A stretch of DNA of 64,000 nt from Atherix ibis. Its lineage: Eukaryota > Arthropoda > Insecta > Diptera > Athericidae. Where the stretch lies: positions 8,641,811 to 8,705,810 of the forward strand of contig OY282605.1 of the NCBI GenBank assembly GCA_958298945.1. The letters are read 5' to 3'. The notes beneath the pieces were generated by a model. It was given only the letters and a program-made list of their open reading frames with translations. It had not been told where the DNA came from and did no database searches. The position numbers and the translations under genes were made by a program. Positions 38,611 to 51,748 of the stretch are shown piece by piece (position 1 is the stretch's first letter; every line of letters starts with the position of its first letter).

Positions 38611-40640
38611 AGTATGAATCGTGTACAGTTAAAAAATGACTTGGGGATTAAATTGAACAAAAAACGACTTTTATATTATTTAATCGAAAACATGATGCAA
38701 ACTATCGAGTTATGTGCCGACAGAGTCTCCATCTCTTGGCCGACACTAAAATGCGCATATTTTTGGGCAAAAGACTATCCCACTCACCAGAAAAAAAGCT
38801 TCGAGACAAAATTTTCTGTTTTTTTTGCCTTTTTTTAATTTGTTTGAATTTTAGATAATTTTTTATTTTTCTTTTCGTTAAAAACGAATATTTTTTTTTT
38901 TATTCTGTGGAGCTTTTCAACTTTTTTCAGATTTTTTTATATTCTGTGGAGTTTTTTATTTTTTTTCTGTAATTTTTGATTACTTTTAGCTTAATTTAAA
39001 CGTTAAAAATTTTTAATGAGTATTAACCAACCTCTCAGTTTTATTTCCATTCACTTATTTGGACCAAAAATTCTGTCTTCTCTTTTCATTATCAAAAATG
39101 GCATTTTAAACTGATATCCTCCCTATACAATTGGGGAGGATATTGAATATTTTATTATACTAAAACACTAACAGTGTCAGTTGTTCCTTCTGTTTAGTTC
39201 CTGAATTTTTTATCAGATTTTATAATATTGCACAATGAGTTCTTATACAAATGCTAGAACTTTTTAATAGAAGATTTTGAAAAAATGGTTTTTTTTCTCC
39301 CCAAAGAATTTTATTCTTCTCTCCAAATTCCCAATCGGCCATTCAGAAAAAAACTTACCTTTCCACTAAAGATTATTATCAATACCAAAAAAAAGGACAA
39401 TTTTTGACTTAATTTTATATTTCATTTTTTGATCTTTGCATTTTTGTAGAAATTTTCCAATAAATTTTTCGTCTTTATTATTAGGCGAATCTTGTTTTCT
39501 AACGTACAATGGAAGTGTGTAGGGCGGTATGGGGGGAAATTTATGATGTGTAACTTGAAAATGACTAAATTTTCGTTGTTCACTAAATGTTATATTTAAT
39601 ATGACACTAGATAGACGGTGACACGCATACGTAATGATATCTTTTTCACTTTTTGTGAAGGACGTGCAGGAAATTTAATATTTTTCGTGTTTGGTCTTTG
39701 CTTTTGTAGTAGACTTCATGTGCCCCAACACACATATAGAATTTTAGGCCAAAATGAGTAAAATCTTATTTTTGAAATGGCAAGAAATACGAATACTTAT
39801 TTGGCCAGAATTTTCCAAACGTTATATAATATATTCAGATTCGGTTGTCTCTTTAATAAAATTTCCTTTTAATAAAATGAAATCTGTATGAACATCTCCT
39901 TTTTTTGGCAAGTTTTAAGAAAGATTATGGATGATAATATTAAAGTGCCATACCCAATTCGATTAGGGGTTTGTTTTTTGTACTTGAATCTTATTTTTGT
40001 ACTTGAATCTTTTTACCATGCTACTATCCCCGTTTTTTGAAGATAATAATAAAAAGAAGAAAACGACCATTTTCGCTATAATGTGAGTTAAATTTACAAA
40101 TGAAAACCTCTTGAAAATAGTTCAATTCTCTATTATGATTCTATCTTCACGCTGCTAATTTTTTTAAAACTAACATTTTTTTATTAAGTTGATAATATTT
40201 CAGAAAATATTTATGCTAAAAAAACTTAGCTGTTCAAGAAGGACTAGACCTGCTTCGGTAGTTTTTTTAGAAAATTTATATTAAAAATGGGCTTAAATTG
40301 ACTATCTTCTCCACAATTTGTTTTTTTTTTTTTAAAAAAAATGTCGAAATTTTTTCTATAATATTTTTTTTTGGAAATTACAACATTTTTTCAACTATTT
40401 TTCTATAATTTCTTTTATAGCGTAATTAATTTTTTTTGAATTTTTCCCTAGTTTTTTTTTGCTGTTCGTAAAAAGGGGGCTTTTGAGCCCCTTTTTCTAT
40501 AATTTTCTTTTTTTTTGGAAAATACAACATTTTTTCAACTATTTTCCTATAATTTCTTTTATAACGTAATTAAATTGCAAAGCAGTTATGATTTTGAGCT
40601 TGTTTGCCTGCTAGATTCCGCTGCTTGTTTTCAAGTTGGA
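38611..40640. other. Rab6 intron 2: T-rich sequence
   Basis: No gene seen. An 85-bp direct duplication (ACAACATTTTTTCAACTATT with flanks) occurs at about 40340-40440 and 40490-40575. The piece at 38668-38765 recurs in inverted orientation near 42800-42895. Confidence 0.45.
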
Positions 40641-40654
40641 TTTCTAACTGGTTC

Positions 40655-41587
40655 GAAAAGATAAAAATGCTGTTTAAGCAAGAAAAAAATTATGCGATCT
40701 GTTCGGAGAAGATGTCTTAAATGAGCGCCTGTGTCATTACAACTGGTTTGCAAAATTTCGATCCGGCAATTTTGATCTCGAAGATGCACCACGTTCTGGA
40801 AGGCCAGTTGAAGCTGATGAAGATACAATAAAGGCATTAATTGATGCAAACCAGCGAATAACAACTCGTAAGATCGCTGAGAGAATAAATTTAAACGGCT
40901 AAATTTAATCTCAAAGCTCGACATATGGGTTTCTCATCTTCTTATGGAAAAAAACTTGTGCCGTCGCGTTGACGTTTGTGATTTGCTTCTCAAACGCCAA
41001 GAAAATTATCCATTTTTGAAGCGTATCATCACTGGGGACGAGAAATGAGTTGTGTACAACAATGTGAAGTGCAAAAGATCATCGAGTGGAAAAGATGAAA
41101 GCACTTCGAAAGCCAATATTCATCAAAAAAGGTTATGCTATCTGTTTAGTGGGATTTGAAAGAAATCGTTTATTTTGAGCTTCTACCGAGCAACGCAACG
41201 ATCAATTCTGAAGTGTACTGTCATCAGTTGGACAAATTGAATAATTCACTTAAAGAAAAAATGCGAGAATTGGTCAATAGGAAAGGTATAGTGTTCCAAC
41301 AGGATAATACGAAACCACATACAAGTTTAACCACTCGGCAAAAGCTTTTAGAGCTTGGATGGGATATACCGCCACACCCACCATACTCTCCAGATCTACC
41401 AACTTCCGATTATCATTTGTTCCGGTTTGTACAAAAATTTTTAGACGTTTAATTCAAATGAGGAGGTCCAAAATTACTTGGATCAGTTTTTTGCCAGCTA
41501 AGAACAAAAATTTTATGAGCGTGGAATCATGCAACTGCCAGAAAGATGGCGCAAAGGGTTTTTGGATCAGACCGGACAATATTTAAG
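40655..41587 (+). pseudogene. Mariner transposase, truncated at both ends
   Basis: Same family as the element at 37.4-38.6 kb, opposite strand. Pieces in order: KNYAIC, NFDPAILI..., an APRSGRPVEADEDTIKALID equivalent, TRKIAERINLNG, SKLDIWVSHLLMEKNLCRRV, KRIITGDEK then a stop, FELLPSNATINSEVY, VFQQDNTKPHTS, PPYSPDLPTSDYHLF. All three catalytic Asp positions are present, but stops and frameshifts break the frame. Neither inverted repeat is present, and the right break coincides with the start of the retrotransposon fragment. Confidence 0.85.
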
Positions 41588-42650
41588 CGTATTCATAAAT
41601 AACTGAACTGGCGTTTCTAGAAAATGTCAAGATCTATTACTTCTCAAAGTTGAGTTATAGGTCAAAAGAAGAATTCCCCAACTATGCACAGTGTTTAAGT
41701 CTGCCTGAATATAAGTCATGGCATTTCCATCTCTGACACAGGAGAAAATGTTCATATCTTCAGCATAAATAAGAATATTAGTGTGAATTATTAGCTGAAA
41801 ATTGTCATCAATAAGTGATAGTCGTGTGATAGCCGAAGTGGCATTTATTTGTCGTGGCTCTAAGAATTTATATTTCAGTTTAAACAAATTTCATCAACGG
41901 CAAGAAGAAGCAGTAACGGACCGAGATGTTTACCTTTCGGAACACCATATGAAATTTTAATACCCTTAGACAATAGAATTACGGAAAAATATCTGATAAT
42001 CCCTGCCACTCACATAAGACCTAATCCGATCAAGTAAAGGTAAAGGAAAACTCTACTTTTTTAGGCTTTGTTTATCAAAGGCTTTAGAAGTGAGAAAATT
42101 CAAATTTCGTATGAGAGGTGATTTCTGAAAGTTTTGCAAAAAAAAAAATTTCCGAAAGGTTGTACTACCCATGTTGATTAGGATAATTTAAGGTCTTACA
42201 CAGTTTTTTAAGTCATTAAATCCCTATTCACATCACGCTTGTTGTCCTGTTTATTTTCTTGCTAGCTACCGTGCTGGCTGTGGTGCTAGAAATGACATCA
42301 CTACTTGCTCCGCTACTTATTTTCCTGCTAGATTTTAGAAATAGAACTGGTGCTATTTTTCGTGCTTGTTTTGCTGATAAAGGAAACTACTTTTTTAGGC
42401 ATTGTCTATTTTTCGTGCTTGTTTTGCTGCCGGTTCTATTTTTCGTTCCTTTTTTGCTGCTTTTTTTTTAATGCGAACCAATGAAAAAATATTATTTTGT
42501 CACGTGGGCTACATTGGCAAATGACACATAATATTTGCATTTAAGTGTCTTTCTTCCTTGTTTTGGGTAGATTTTTCCAGAAAAAATGTAAATGAAGTGG
42601 TTTTTTTTAAGAAATAAAAAAAATATCGTGCAATATAAATTTATTTGTAC
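41588..42650 (-). mobile_element. Non-LTR retrotransposon fragment, copy 2
   Basis: Aligns by eye with 36530-37440 in the same orientation over about 0.9-1.05 kb (shared GAAAATGTCAAGATCT, GGCATTTCCATCTCTGACAC and GTCACGTGGGCTACATT landmarks). The minus strand encodes ILIYAEDMNIFSCVRDGNAM, where the YADD box reads YAED, and QADLNTVHSW. It contains an extra block (about 41780-41890) missing from copy 1. Confidence 0.65.
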
Positions 42651-42899
42651 AATCGTCTTTTATTTAACAAATTATTAAATACGCAATAATTGCTATTCAT
42701 ATGCGAAGAAAAACGTCTGATATAATAGCGTTGGTGTTCATTTTTGTTGACATTCGATCTGTCACTGCGCAAGCATCAAAACTAGCTAATAATCCAACTT
42801 TAACACGTATGTGTATATATGCACATTTTAGTGTCGGCCAAGAGATGGAGACTCTATCGGACTATAGTCGGCACATTACTCGTTTTTGATTAAATAATG

Positions 42900-45800
42900 A
42901 TGGATAATTTCTGTCGACCGAATTTTGTATAATTCCCCCCATACTTTAGCCAGGCGCCGATACAAGTAATAAGTTCAGTTCGTTTTTGTATAACAAATAT
43001 TCATGTTGGAAGGGATTCTCCCCTCCTTTTATGAGCACAGTGAACTGGACGAGAATTGAATGACGTGACGCATCAGTCATACGTATTTGTACTCTCAACT
43101 CGAAGGAATAAGTTTATGGCCGGCGGATACATGTCGCCGTAGTCAATAGTCTGCTCCGACCCTGTTTGGACTTCTAAAAGATGAGAAAACTTATCGTGTC
43201 TCTTCGTTCTTGACTCTCCCTTTTCCTATCCGTTTTTTGTCTTTTCTAATTCCAACAAGTTTTCATTATTTTTAGGCATTTCCCCTGTCCCTCCCTCCAC
43301 ACTTATTTTCATTGGCAATAAAGTATTTGTCATACTTGAAAGCTAATGAAAATACCACACCGAATAGAACTCATTTCTCCAATCATATGAAAAGTCAACT
43401 TTAACGAGATTTTTATTTACCTACTTTTCCTATAGTTTGATGATGAAATAAATTTTCTTTTATACGAAATAAAATTGATTTTATGGAGAGAGCGAGAGAA
43501 ACAAAAACAAATCTTCGTAAAGGAATTGTTAATTTTAGCATAAAACCAAGTTTGGACGAAGGACTTTGACAGGAAAATCATATTCGGTGCGTTTGATATG
43601 AAAAATGGCAAGTAAAAATTTTTGTGAGTAAAATTTGCGAAAAGTGCAATTGCATCAATGCACTTCCCCATTAATTAGTCGGATAGGACGTATCCAGATT
43701 AATTGAATGCACATGCAAGTAATTAGGCGATTGTGTAAGTAATTAGAGAGGATTTTTTTCTTCCTTTTAACTGAATTACTAAAATGGGTGACTCATCATT
43801 CGAAGGATGTCAGCATTAAATTGCTTGTGGAAAATGCTTTTATTTTTATTCACTCATATAAAATGTGAACACTTTGAAAACATTTCGTGCATTATAAGAA
43901 ATGAGGATATGCTGGTCTTAGGAAAGATAGGGAAAAGGATTTTTTTTTAGAGAAAAGACGATTTTGTTATAAATTATTGTTTGGAAAAAAATTACTTTTA
44001 TTGGTGTTTTTTTTGCGTTTAGTAAAAAGTTATTTTTAGACGTCAACTTCTTTTTCTTAAAATTTATTTAAAGAAAGTATTTTTTATTTTCTTTAAATTT
44101 TCTTCAAAGAAAATCTTTTATTTATGGTTACAGTTTTTTTTTTATAAGATTTTATTTTTAAAACTTCTTCTAATCGCTTGATTTTTAATGGCCTTATTTG
44201 TTATCAAATGTTTTTTTAAAATATTTTCTGGTAAATTTTGATTATATTTTCCATATTTTAATTTATTTATTATTTTCTTTTATGTTGTTCAAATATTTTT
44301 TTAACTTTTCCTTGATTGCCATAACAAATTGAACTACAAAACGCAGAAAAAAAAACAATTGGAAATCGTTCATGAAAACGAGAAAAAAATGTCGAATGTC
44401 AAATGGATGGGGACAAAAATCATAGTTCGAAAAAATTTTGACTGGGCGAACTTTGATCGAGCTGACGTATAATCACTACTAGAAAATTTTTCGAGAGTTT
44501 CTGCCCAAAATCGAGATATTTTTATTTTTCCTCTGAAGGTTCGTGCAAAAATATTTGAACTGAGCAAATAATTCCTCCGTCGTTCAAATGGTATAATCGG
44601 TGTTAAAAAGTTACTCCAATTGAACGAATTTGAAATGAATATTTGGTTAGAACAATTCGACCACTTCTCAAATAGTTTAATCGTAGCATAGGTTTCTAAT
44701 AAATTCTTAAGCTTAGATTCCACCGTGCGTCTAATACACGATTTGAAGGCGAAATTTTTTGAGCGTCTGACAGTTCAATTTGCGCGTGCATTGGATTGTG
44801 CAGGTTTGGCGCAAACAAAGTTTGTGTATTTCACGATCAGTCTAATCATAGTGCAATCGCTTGAATGAATATCTGCAAGAATAATTATTTTGTGATGCAC
44901 GTGCAATTTAGGCAAGCAAATTTTGACATCTTAAAATAATTTTTCATATTTTAACATTTGATTCAATATAAATTTGATTAGAGAAGCTGGCAATGCCAAC
45001 CTACACGTAACATGAAATCGCCAAATGTCCTCATGGTCGTTGCGCTATAGAATGGCCTCTTGCTCTTGTGTCAGAGACTTCATAACAACCACCAAAAAAA
45101 TATTGAAGTAATAAATTAAATAAAAGTTATTACAAATAATATGGGAACTGTCAAATGTCAAAATAAACTTCGCACAAATGACAAGTTCACAACGAGCAAC
45201 ATGAGCGACGTCATATGTAATATATCTAAAAAAAGATAAAATCATGTGTAGATTAATTTCGCCTTCACCATGTTTTTCGCAAGCAAAAATTGCTCGTTCA
45301 CGCACAAATATTGTGCAATCACACGATCAGTGTAATATACCGGCGAACTGTTCGTAGAATTAAACGATTTGACAGCGAACGAAAAAGTGCCTTTTCAAGC
45401 GTACAAGTTTGTTTTCTGGCAGGTTAAGTGAGAACAATTCTGTGCATTGTCAACGAACGAAACGAAAATGAACGGCTTGAATTTACCGAAATTTTCAGCC
45501 ATAATCCATGAATGGCACTTGCATAACTGGAACCGAAAAACTTTCCATTCTTGGTATGTGTGTTACTGACAACCTCTGTTGGAATGACTACCTATTTATT
45601 ATTTTTTAAATGCTGGGAAATGTTTAGAATTTCTAAGCTGATGCAAACCAAACTTATTAATAGGTTTTGTATTCTTTCGAAGAATACCAAAAAAAAAATC
45701 GTCATGCTGATGTCAGCTACAGTTTTGCATTAGCCAATGACTTATCATATTGCCTTAATATGTTGTCATTGTAAAGAGTATTGTGGGTATAAATGTTGTA

Positions 45801-45950
45801 TAGAAGAGGGCCAAGAATGCTAACCTAAGAATAGGGATTATCTCGGAGAGTTCGACATTTTCAGCTACTTGAAAGTATCGTTCTAAGAAGGTACGAATTT
45901 TCTAGAGCTTCCAGAATAGGCTCAAAAGTATTGAAGATGCCTAGGGAAAA
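42900..45950. other. Rab6 intron 2: no element classified
   Basis: No gene seen. A 117-codon open stretch on the minus strand (44370-44723) has no recognised domain. Around 44800-45340 the motif CACGATCAGT(C/G)TAAT occurs twice near GTGCAATC, hinting at an unclassified repeat. Confidence 0.35.
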
Positions 45951-46029
45951 AATAATATTTGAAGATAGTCTCAAATTTATTCTTCTGTATAAGAAGGTCT
46001 TTCAATAAGAGTAATATAATTTTTTTAAA

Positions 46030-46710
46030 ATATAAAACAAAGAGCAAAATTCATTATTAACGGTCATGCCTCTACGGTCGTTGTGTTTAGATGTGGCCCC
46101 TGGCATAAGTCTTTGGGGCTTTCGTCACAAACAAACAAACCACCTTGTACAATAAATTCGTCCTTATTTCACGTATTTGGCTTTGATTATTCAATTTTAA
46201 TGCATCAATAGTTGCCGGCTTATTGACGTAGACCAATGACTTCAAATAACCCCACAAAAAGAATTCCCTACTATCCGTGGAACTGTGAAAAGTTTTGAAC
46301 GCAATTGTGTAAAGAAAGATTCGTTCAAAATTTTCTACGAATAGCAAGCACCCCAGGCCGATTATGATGACCATAAATTGGAAGAATTGCTCGATAAGTT
46401 GCAATAAAATAACGATATTTTGGGTAAAAAAATTGGATAAAAATTTTGCACAATCGTTTTGGGACCGTGTAATCGCAGTTCGACGAATAGCGAGCACACT
46501 ATCGAGCACTTCCAAAAAAAACATAAATTGGAAGTAGTGCTCGATAAGTTCTAATAAAATAACAATTATTTGGTTAAAAAAATTGGATAATTTCCAAGTG
46601 TTGTTGAGGCGTGTATCTTTTTATGAATATGAACTAAATTCAACTGGCAGTGACAGAAGATTTTGACATTTCAAATATGGTCAGACGGTCCATTTGAAAA
46701 TATATCACCG
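46030..46710 (-). mobile_element. Tc1/mariner-type remnant with C-terminal transposase piece, copy 1
   Basis: The minus-strand open stretch 46524-46087 includes FFLWGYLKSLVYVNKPATID and IREIRTNLLYKVV, the C-terminus of an IS630-type transposase. The N-terminal part is replaced by about 1.5-2 copies of a 149-bp repeat unit (GATTATGATGACCATAAATT, CTCGATAAGTTGCAATAAAA). The same composite occurs at 52.3-53.1 kb, so this truncated arrangement itself was copied. Confidence 0.65.
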
Positions 46711-46719
46711 TTATTGAAA

Positions 46720-48450
46720 AAAACCCTTATTGCGCAAAAAAATTCATAAAATATTTCTTATTTCACTTAACGAAATTAAATAAATAAAAAAAAACTTTTC
46801 CAGTAAAGACGGTGAAAAAAATTTCTAACAATTTTCGAATTAAGATATAAAATTGAAACTATTTTTTCAGGTAAACACAAAAGTGTAAGCGGGTGGGAAT
46901 TCGGGCCCAATAAAACCATTTCTTATCAATAATATTGTGTCTTGCAAAGTTGTTATTTTCTATCATTTTTCCAAAGGCACCAATTGCCAAAAAAAAAACC
47001 AGGCGTGAACGATAACAATTGAACAATGAATAAAGTAGAAAAATAAAATTTAAACAGCCCTAATTGCATTAAATTAATTAGTGAACATAGTCGAATAGGA
47101 CGATTAATGAAGCTTGGCATGTTGTGTTGGGGGTGGATCGGAATATTGTGTGTCATGACCTCAATCATTGGCACGGCACGTAAAATGGTTGCGACATGAA
47201 AATTATTGTAAATCCGATTTGGGCTAGCACATAATTATCAGAAAATTTCTAATATTATCAACGCTTCCACCCACCCTCTCACTGATCACCAACACCACTG
47301 TACTAAGTCCTGCCCCCACCTTATCGCTGCCACTGGGTTCTGATTCGAATTTAATTGTTTATTTTTCATTGGCTTAATTACGATTGTTCTTTTTTTTGTT
47401 TGGTGTACGCATAAAAAGCTCATAAAAGTTTTTGTTTCCCGAAAATTTACTAACGTCACTGCTTTGGTTTTAATATTTTAGTTGTTTGTGTTGATGCTAT
47501 TATTATTATTATTGTTATTAATTTAGTCCTTATCGAAAAGACTGTTTACGGTATTGTCAACTTATTCCCGGATTGGTGTTGTTGCTTTGGGACAAAATTC
47601 CTGATGTTACAGAATAAAAGCCAACAGTCCCTAACTAAGTATTCGATATTGATTCCCATTTCCGGAGTTTAAGGAATTCAGTATCGACAAAGGATTCTAA
47701 AGTATCAATTACTCATTCTTTTGTATATAATATAGACTCTGTGTTGGTCTCCTAATTGTAATGGTGAGAAGGCTTTTCAATTAACCTAGGTGAGGAGGTT
47801 GAGGGTGAATACTTGCAACATTAGAGCTTATTTATGAACAGCACCCAAAAACCATTTTAATTATTTTCGTAAAATTATTATATTTGCTTTTAAACTGTTG
47901 GTGGTAATAAATGGTAAAGGGTGTAAGAAGTTTTGTAATTTTGTAACGAAATTATTACCACTTGTTTGGCTTTTCTACGGCGTCTTTTATTTGGCGTCAT
48001 TTATAATACCAGCAAGCAATTTTGTACATAAAAAAATCACTTTGAGGTGAAAACAAGTCATAATCGATTCGGTATTTAAGCCGAATTTACTCTTGTTTTA
48101 TTTATTATTGAATAAATCGAGTTCAATGTAATTTAATATCGAGAAATTGCCATCGTAATTCGTTTTGTGGTCTTATAGCATTTTTTATAACCATCGACGA
48201 TGACATAAAATTATTTATATATGGTCGCACTTTGATCCAAGACCGCTTTTTCTTTTTTTTACATCGAAATGTATATCGTATGAGATCTTATTTTTTTCAT
48301 ATTCTACAAAAAAATCGAACAGAAAAAATAAGGACAAATATATTTTTAATTATAAGGTCTCTAAAAAAAATTGATTGAGAAATATTTATTGACGTCCTAG
48401 TAAAAATTTCATTATTTTTGGATAAAATTATAAAGAAAAATAAAAAAAAA
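46720..48450. other. Rab6 intron 2: no element recognised
   Basis: AT-rich sequence, no gene seen. A small stem, ATTCGG and CCGAAT, lies near 48070-48090. Confidence 0.35.
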
Positions 48451-48461
48451 TTATTAAATAA

Positions 48462-49360
48462 TAAAATCTTTGAAAAAATAGTCCTCCACCTTTGAAAAAT
48501 AGTATTTCTGGATCAAATTATGAAGGAAAATTTAAAAAAATAATTGAAATAATAGCAAAATATGTCCTGATTAAGGATCTTTGAAAAAATAGTCCTCCAC
48601 CTTTGAAAAAATAGTATTTTTTGATCAAATTATAAAGAAAAATTCAAAAAAAAAATTGAAATAATAAAAAAATATGTCCTGATAGAGGATCTTTGAAAAA
48701 ATAGTCCTGCACCTTTGAAAAAATAGTATTTTTGGATCAAATTATAAAGAAAAATTCAAAAAAAAAAATTGAAATAATAAAAAATATGTCCTGATAGAGG
48801 ATCTTTGAAAAAATTGTCCTGCACCTTTGAAAAAATAGTATTTTTGGATCAAATTATAAAGAAAAATTCAAAAAAAAAAATTGAAATAATAAAAAAATAT
48901 GTCCTGATAGAGGATCTTTGAAAAAATAGTCCTGCACCTTTGAAAAAATAGTATTTTTGGATCAAATTATAAAGAAAAATTCAAAAAAAAAAATTGAAAT
49001 AATAAAAAAATATGTCCTGATAGAGGATCTTTGTGAAAATAGTCCTCCACTTTTGAAAAAATAGTATTTCTGGATCAAATTATAAAGAAAAATTTAAAAA
49101 AAAAATTGAAATAATAAAAAAATATGTCCTGATAGAGGATCTTTGAAAAAATAGTCCTGCACCTTTGAAAAAATAGTATTTTTGGATCAAATTATAAAGA
49201 AAAATTCAAAAAAAAAAAATTGAAATAATACAAAAAATATGTCCTGATAGAGGATCTTTGTGAAAATAGTCCTCCACTTTTGAAAAAATAGTATTTTTGG
49301 ATCAAATTATAAAGAAAAATCCAAAAAAAAAAAAAATTGAAATAATTAAAAAAATGGGAT
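48462..49360. repeat. Tandem array of about 115 bp, eight copies
   Basis: The unit order is ATCTTTGAAAAAATAGTCCT, GCACCTTTGAAAAAATAGTA, TTTTTGGATCAAATTATAAA, GAAAAATTCAAAAAA, AATTGAAATAATAAAAAAAT and ATGTCCTGATAGAGG. GATAGAGG recurs near 48681, 48793, 48906, 49019, 49131 and 49247, so the period is 112-118 bp with A-run variation. Two earlier, more diverged units precede. The first motif also occurs inside the reverse-transcriptase fragment just downstream. Confidence 0.92.
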
Positions 49361-49699
49361 TTTTTTTTATGTATAGTATAAATTTTTGTAGGTACGAATT
49401 TATCTTATTTTCGTTATTATTTTATCATCAAATGAGGTTAAACTAGGTCTTATTTGGAATATTTCTGTTTAGCTACTGCGTTAGTTGATGTCCTTAGTGA
49501 ATTTTTCGTGCAGCTGGTAAAAAAGTTTCTTTAATTTTTTTAGAATAAACGTTATTCCTATTAACAGTTGGCAGTTGTTGAAAATTTAGCTTGTCATAAT
49601 CTGTCACAATCCCAAAAAAAGAAGATATCACCCAGGAGAGTAATTATAGAAGTATAACGTCGCTGAGTACCACCTTTAAGGTATTTCCTTCTATCCAAC

Positions 49700-50765
49700 T
49701 AGGCAGGATAGTCCCATTCGATCAGACCAGATCAAATCTTCTCTATGCGGCAGTCCCCCTAAACCCAATAAACCAATAAACCGCCGCACCTTCTACAGAC
49801 CAATAAGTCTCCTTCCAATTCTTTCAAAAATCTTTGAAAAAATAGTCCTCCACTGGACTGGAATTCGCAAATTAAATTCCCAATCATCAATTCGGTTTCC
49901 GCTCCGAACACTCCACTACCCAGCAGTATTATTGAGATGTCGCTTTCATTGTATCCTCTTTAGAAAGGAAAAAGTACTGTCCCGATGTATTCCTTGTCAT
50001 CAAATCATTTCTCTCCAGCCGACATTCCAAGTTGGCTGGTGTTCCACAGGGAAGTTTACTTAGGCCCATCCTCTACAGCATTTATACATCCGATGTCCCA
50101 ATCTGTCCCAATACCTTTTCTGCTATATACGCCGATGATACGGTCTGCCTTGCCTATATAGGAAATCCCCAAAGAATGAATTATTCGTTATAGTAGTGGA
50201 CCGAGAATTCTGTGTTGAGGAACACCAGGTGTGGTAGAAGATATTCCGGAACATTTAGTGTTAACTATTACTTGGTTTTATAGCATACTCTTTAGAAAGA
50301 AAAGAGTACTGCCCCGATGTGTTTCTTGATATAAGTCAAGCTTTTAATAGAGTTTGACACTCGGGCTTACTCTGGAAAATCAAGGGTCCTTCTACCTACT
50401 TCCTAGTCCCAAGATCATTCCATTCCAACCGACACGTCCAAGTAAGCGAATCCAACGAACTCTCCAATATCTCTCTCCGATATTGGCTGGTGTTCCACAG
50501 GGAAGTACACTGTACAAAATTAACACATCCGGACATCCCAATCCTTCCATATAGCAAAAATCTCCAACATGAAACCAATATGGACTTACGGACTAGAACT
50601 CTGAGGCTCATACTAAGCCTTCCAATTCCCATCTAATCCAATCCTTTCAATCAAAAATACTCCGTACAGTTGTCGACGCTCTCTTCATCGTGATCTTGAA
50701 GTCCCATTAGTTTTTGATGTAACTGCTTCTCGTTATAAAAAGTTCCATCATTCCGTGTCTCCAAT
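49700..50765 (+). pseudogene. Jockey-type reverse transcriptase, scrambled fragments
   Basis: The first block (49700-50165) contains FYRPISLLPILSKIFEKIVL, AGVPQGSLLRPILYSIYTSD and FSAIYADDTVCLAYIGN: the finger motif, the GVPQGS motif and the catalytic YADD of a jockey-clade non-LTR retrotransposon. A second block (50270-50765) repeats the region: CPDVFLDISQAFNRV, SNELSNIS, LAGVPQGSTLYKI and, near the end, LEVPLVFDVTASRYKKFHHS, the C-terminal region of jockey pol. Deletions and shifts occur between motifs. The two blocks look like parts of two related copies, or one rearranged copy. Confidence 0.8.
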
Positions 50766-51748
50766 CAAACAAGAAAATAAATTGAAATCATGAATTTTTC
50801 AAACGCTTCAGTTTTTTAGTAGTAACCCTGTCCTGTATTGCCAGACATTTTATTTATAATTTACCTTTTGTAAAATTTAAAAAAAAAAAACAAATTATTA
50901 TCCATATTTTCCCCGTTCAGGTAATAGCGTTTTTCCAGTTTTATATGCTTTTTTTTCCCTACAATATATAAAAAATTGGTATCATATTATTTTTAGTAAT
51001 GAATTATCGATTATCGATTCTATTTGGTTTTTTTTTTTTAAACAAAACTAAACTTGAACTGAACTCATCCGCACTGAAGGGTGGGTAGTTAGTAAAGTGG
51101 ATACAGTGTAGGGTTCTATTCATATTACGAGTATGTGGGGGTGGTGATGGTCGACTGGCCCATACGTATATGTACCAAATCATTGACGTTAAACTTGTGA
51201 TAGTTTATTAATAACTTCCATTCAAATGTAGAATTTTATATCGTATTTTTCATATAGTGCAGAGTATCAATTAAAAAGAATCCAATTAAATAACCTGTAA
51301 AAAAATTTTTCTTCTTTTTTTTATTTATAAAAAACTAGGTTGTTATTAATTATTTTACATGTTTCGATATTAATTATTAGTTTTTCTCCCATTCTTTCGA
51401 ATATTTTGTCAATTAATTTTTCCGTTCAAACTCTTTTTGACTAAATGAACTTGATTTGTTAGAAATTAATTATAAATAATTCCCATTCTAATTATATGAA
51501 TTTTTATAATTAAAAAAAAAATTAGCTAAATTGTGTAACTTGAATAGAATTAATTTATGCAAAATTCAAATGCTTACAGAAGAAAGAAAAAAACATGAAG
51601 TAGAGAATCTTATAAAGAGTCACTAGTCTTTTAGAAACTAATAATAATAATATTTAAAGGTGGGGGACGGGTATATCAAGAGCCACATGACCACATTATT
51701 ATATTCTTATTTAACGTAACTTATCTGTCGTTAAACATAAAACCAAGA

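Noticed and set aside
44370..44723. 117-codon minus-strand open stretch in Rab6 intron 2
   Set aside because: No recognisable motif, AT-rich composition, and no supporting splice or start context.
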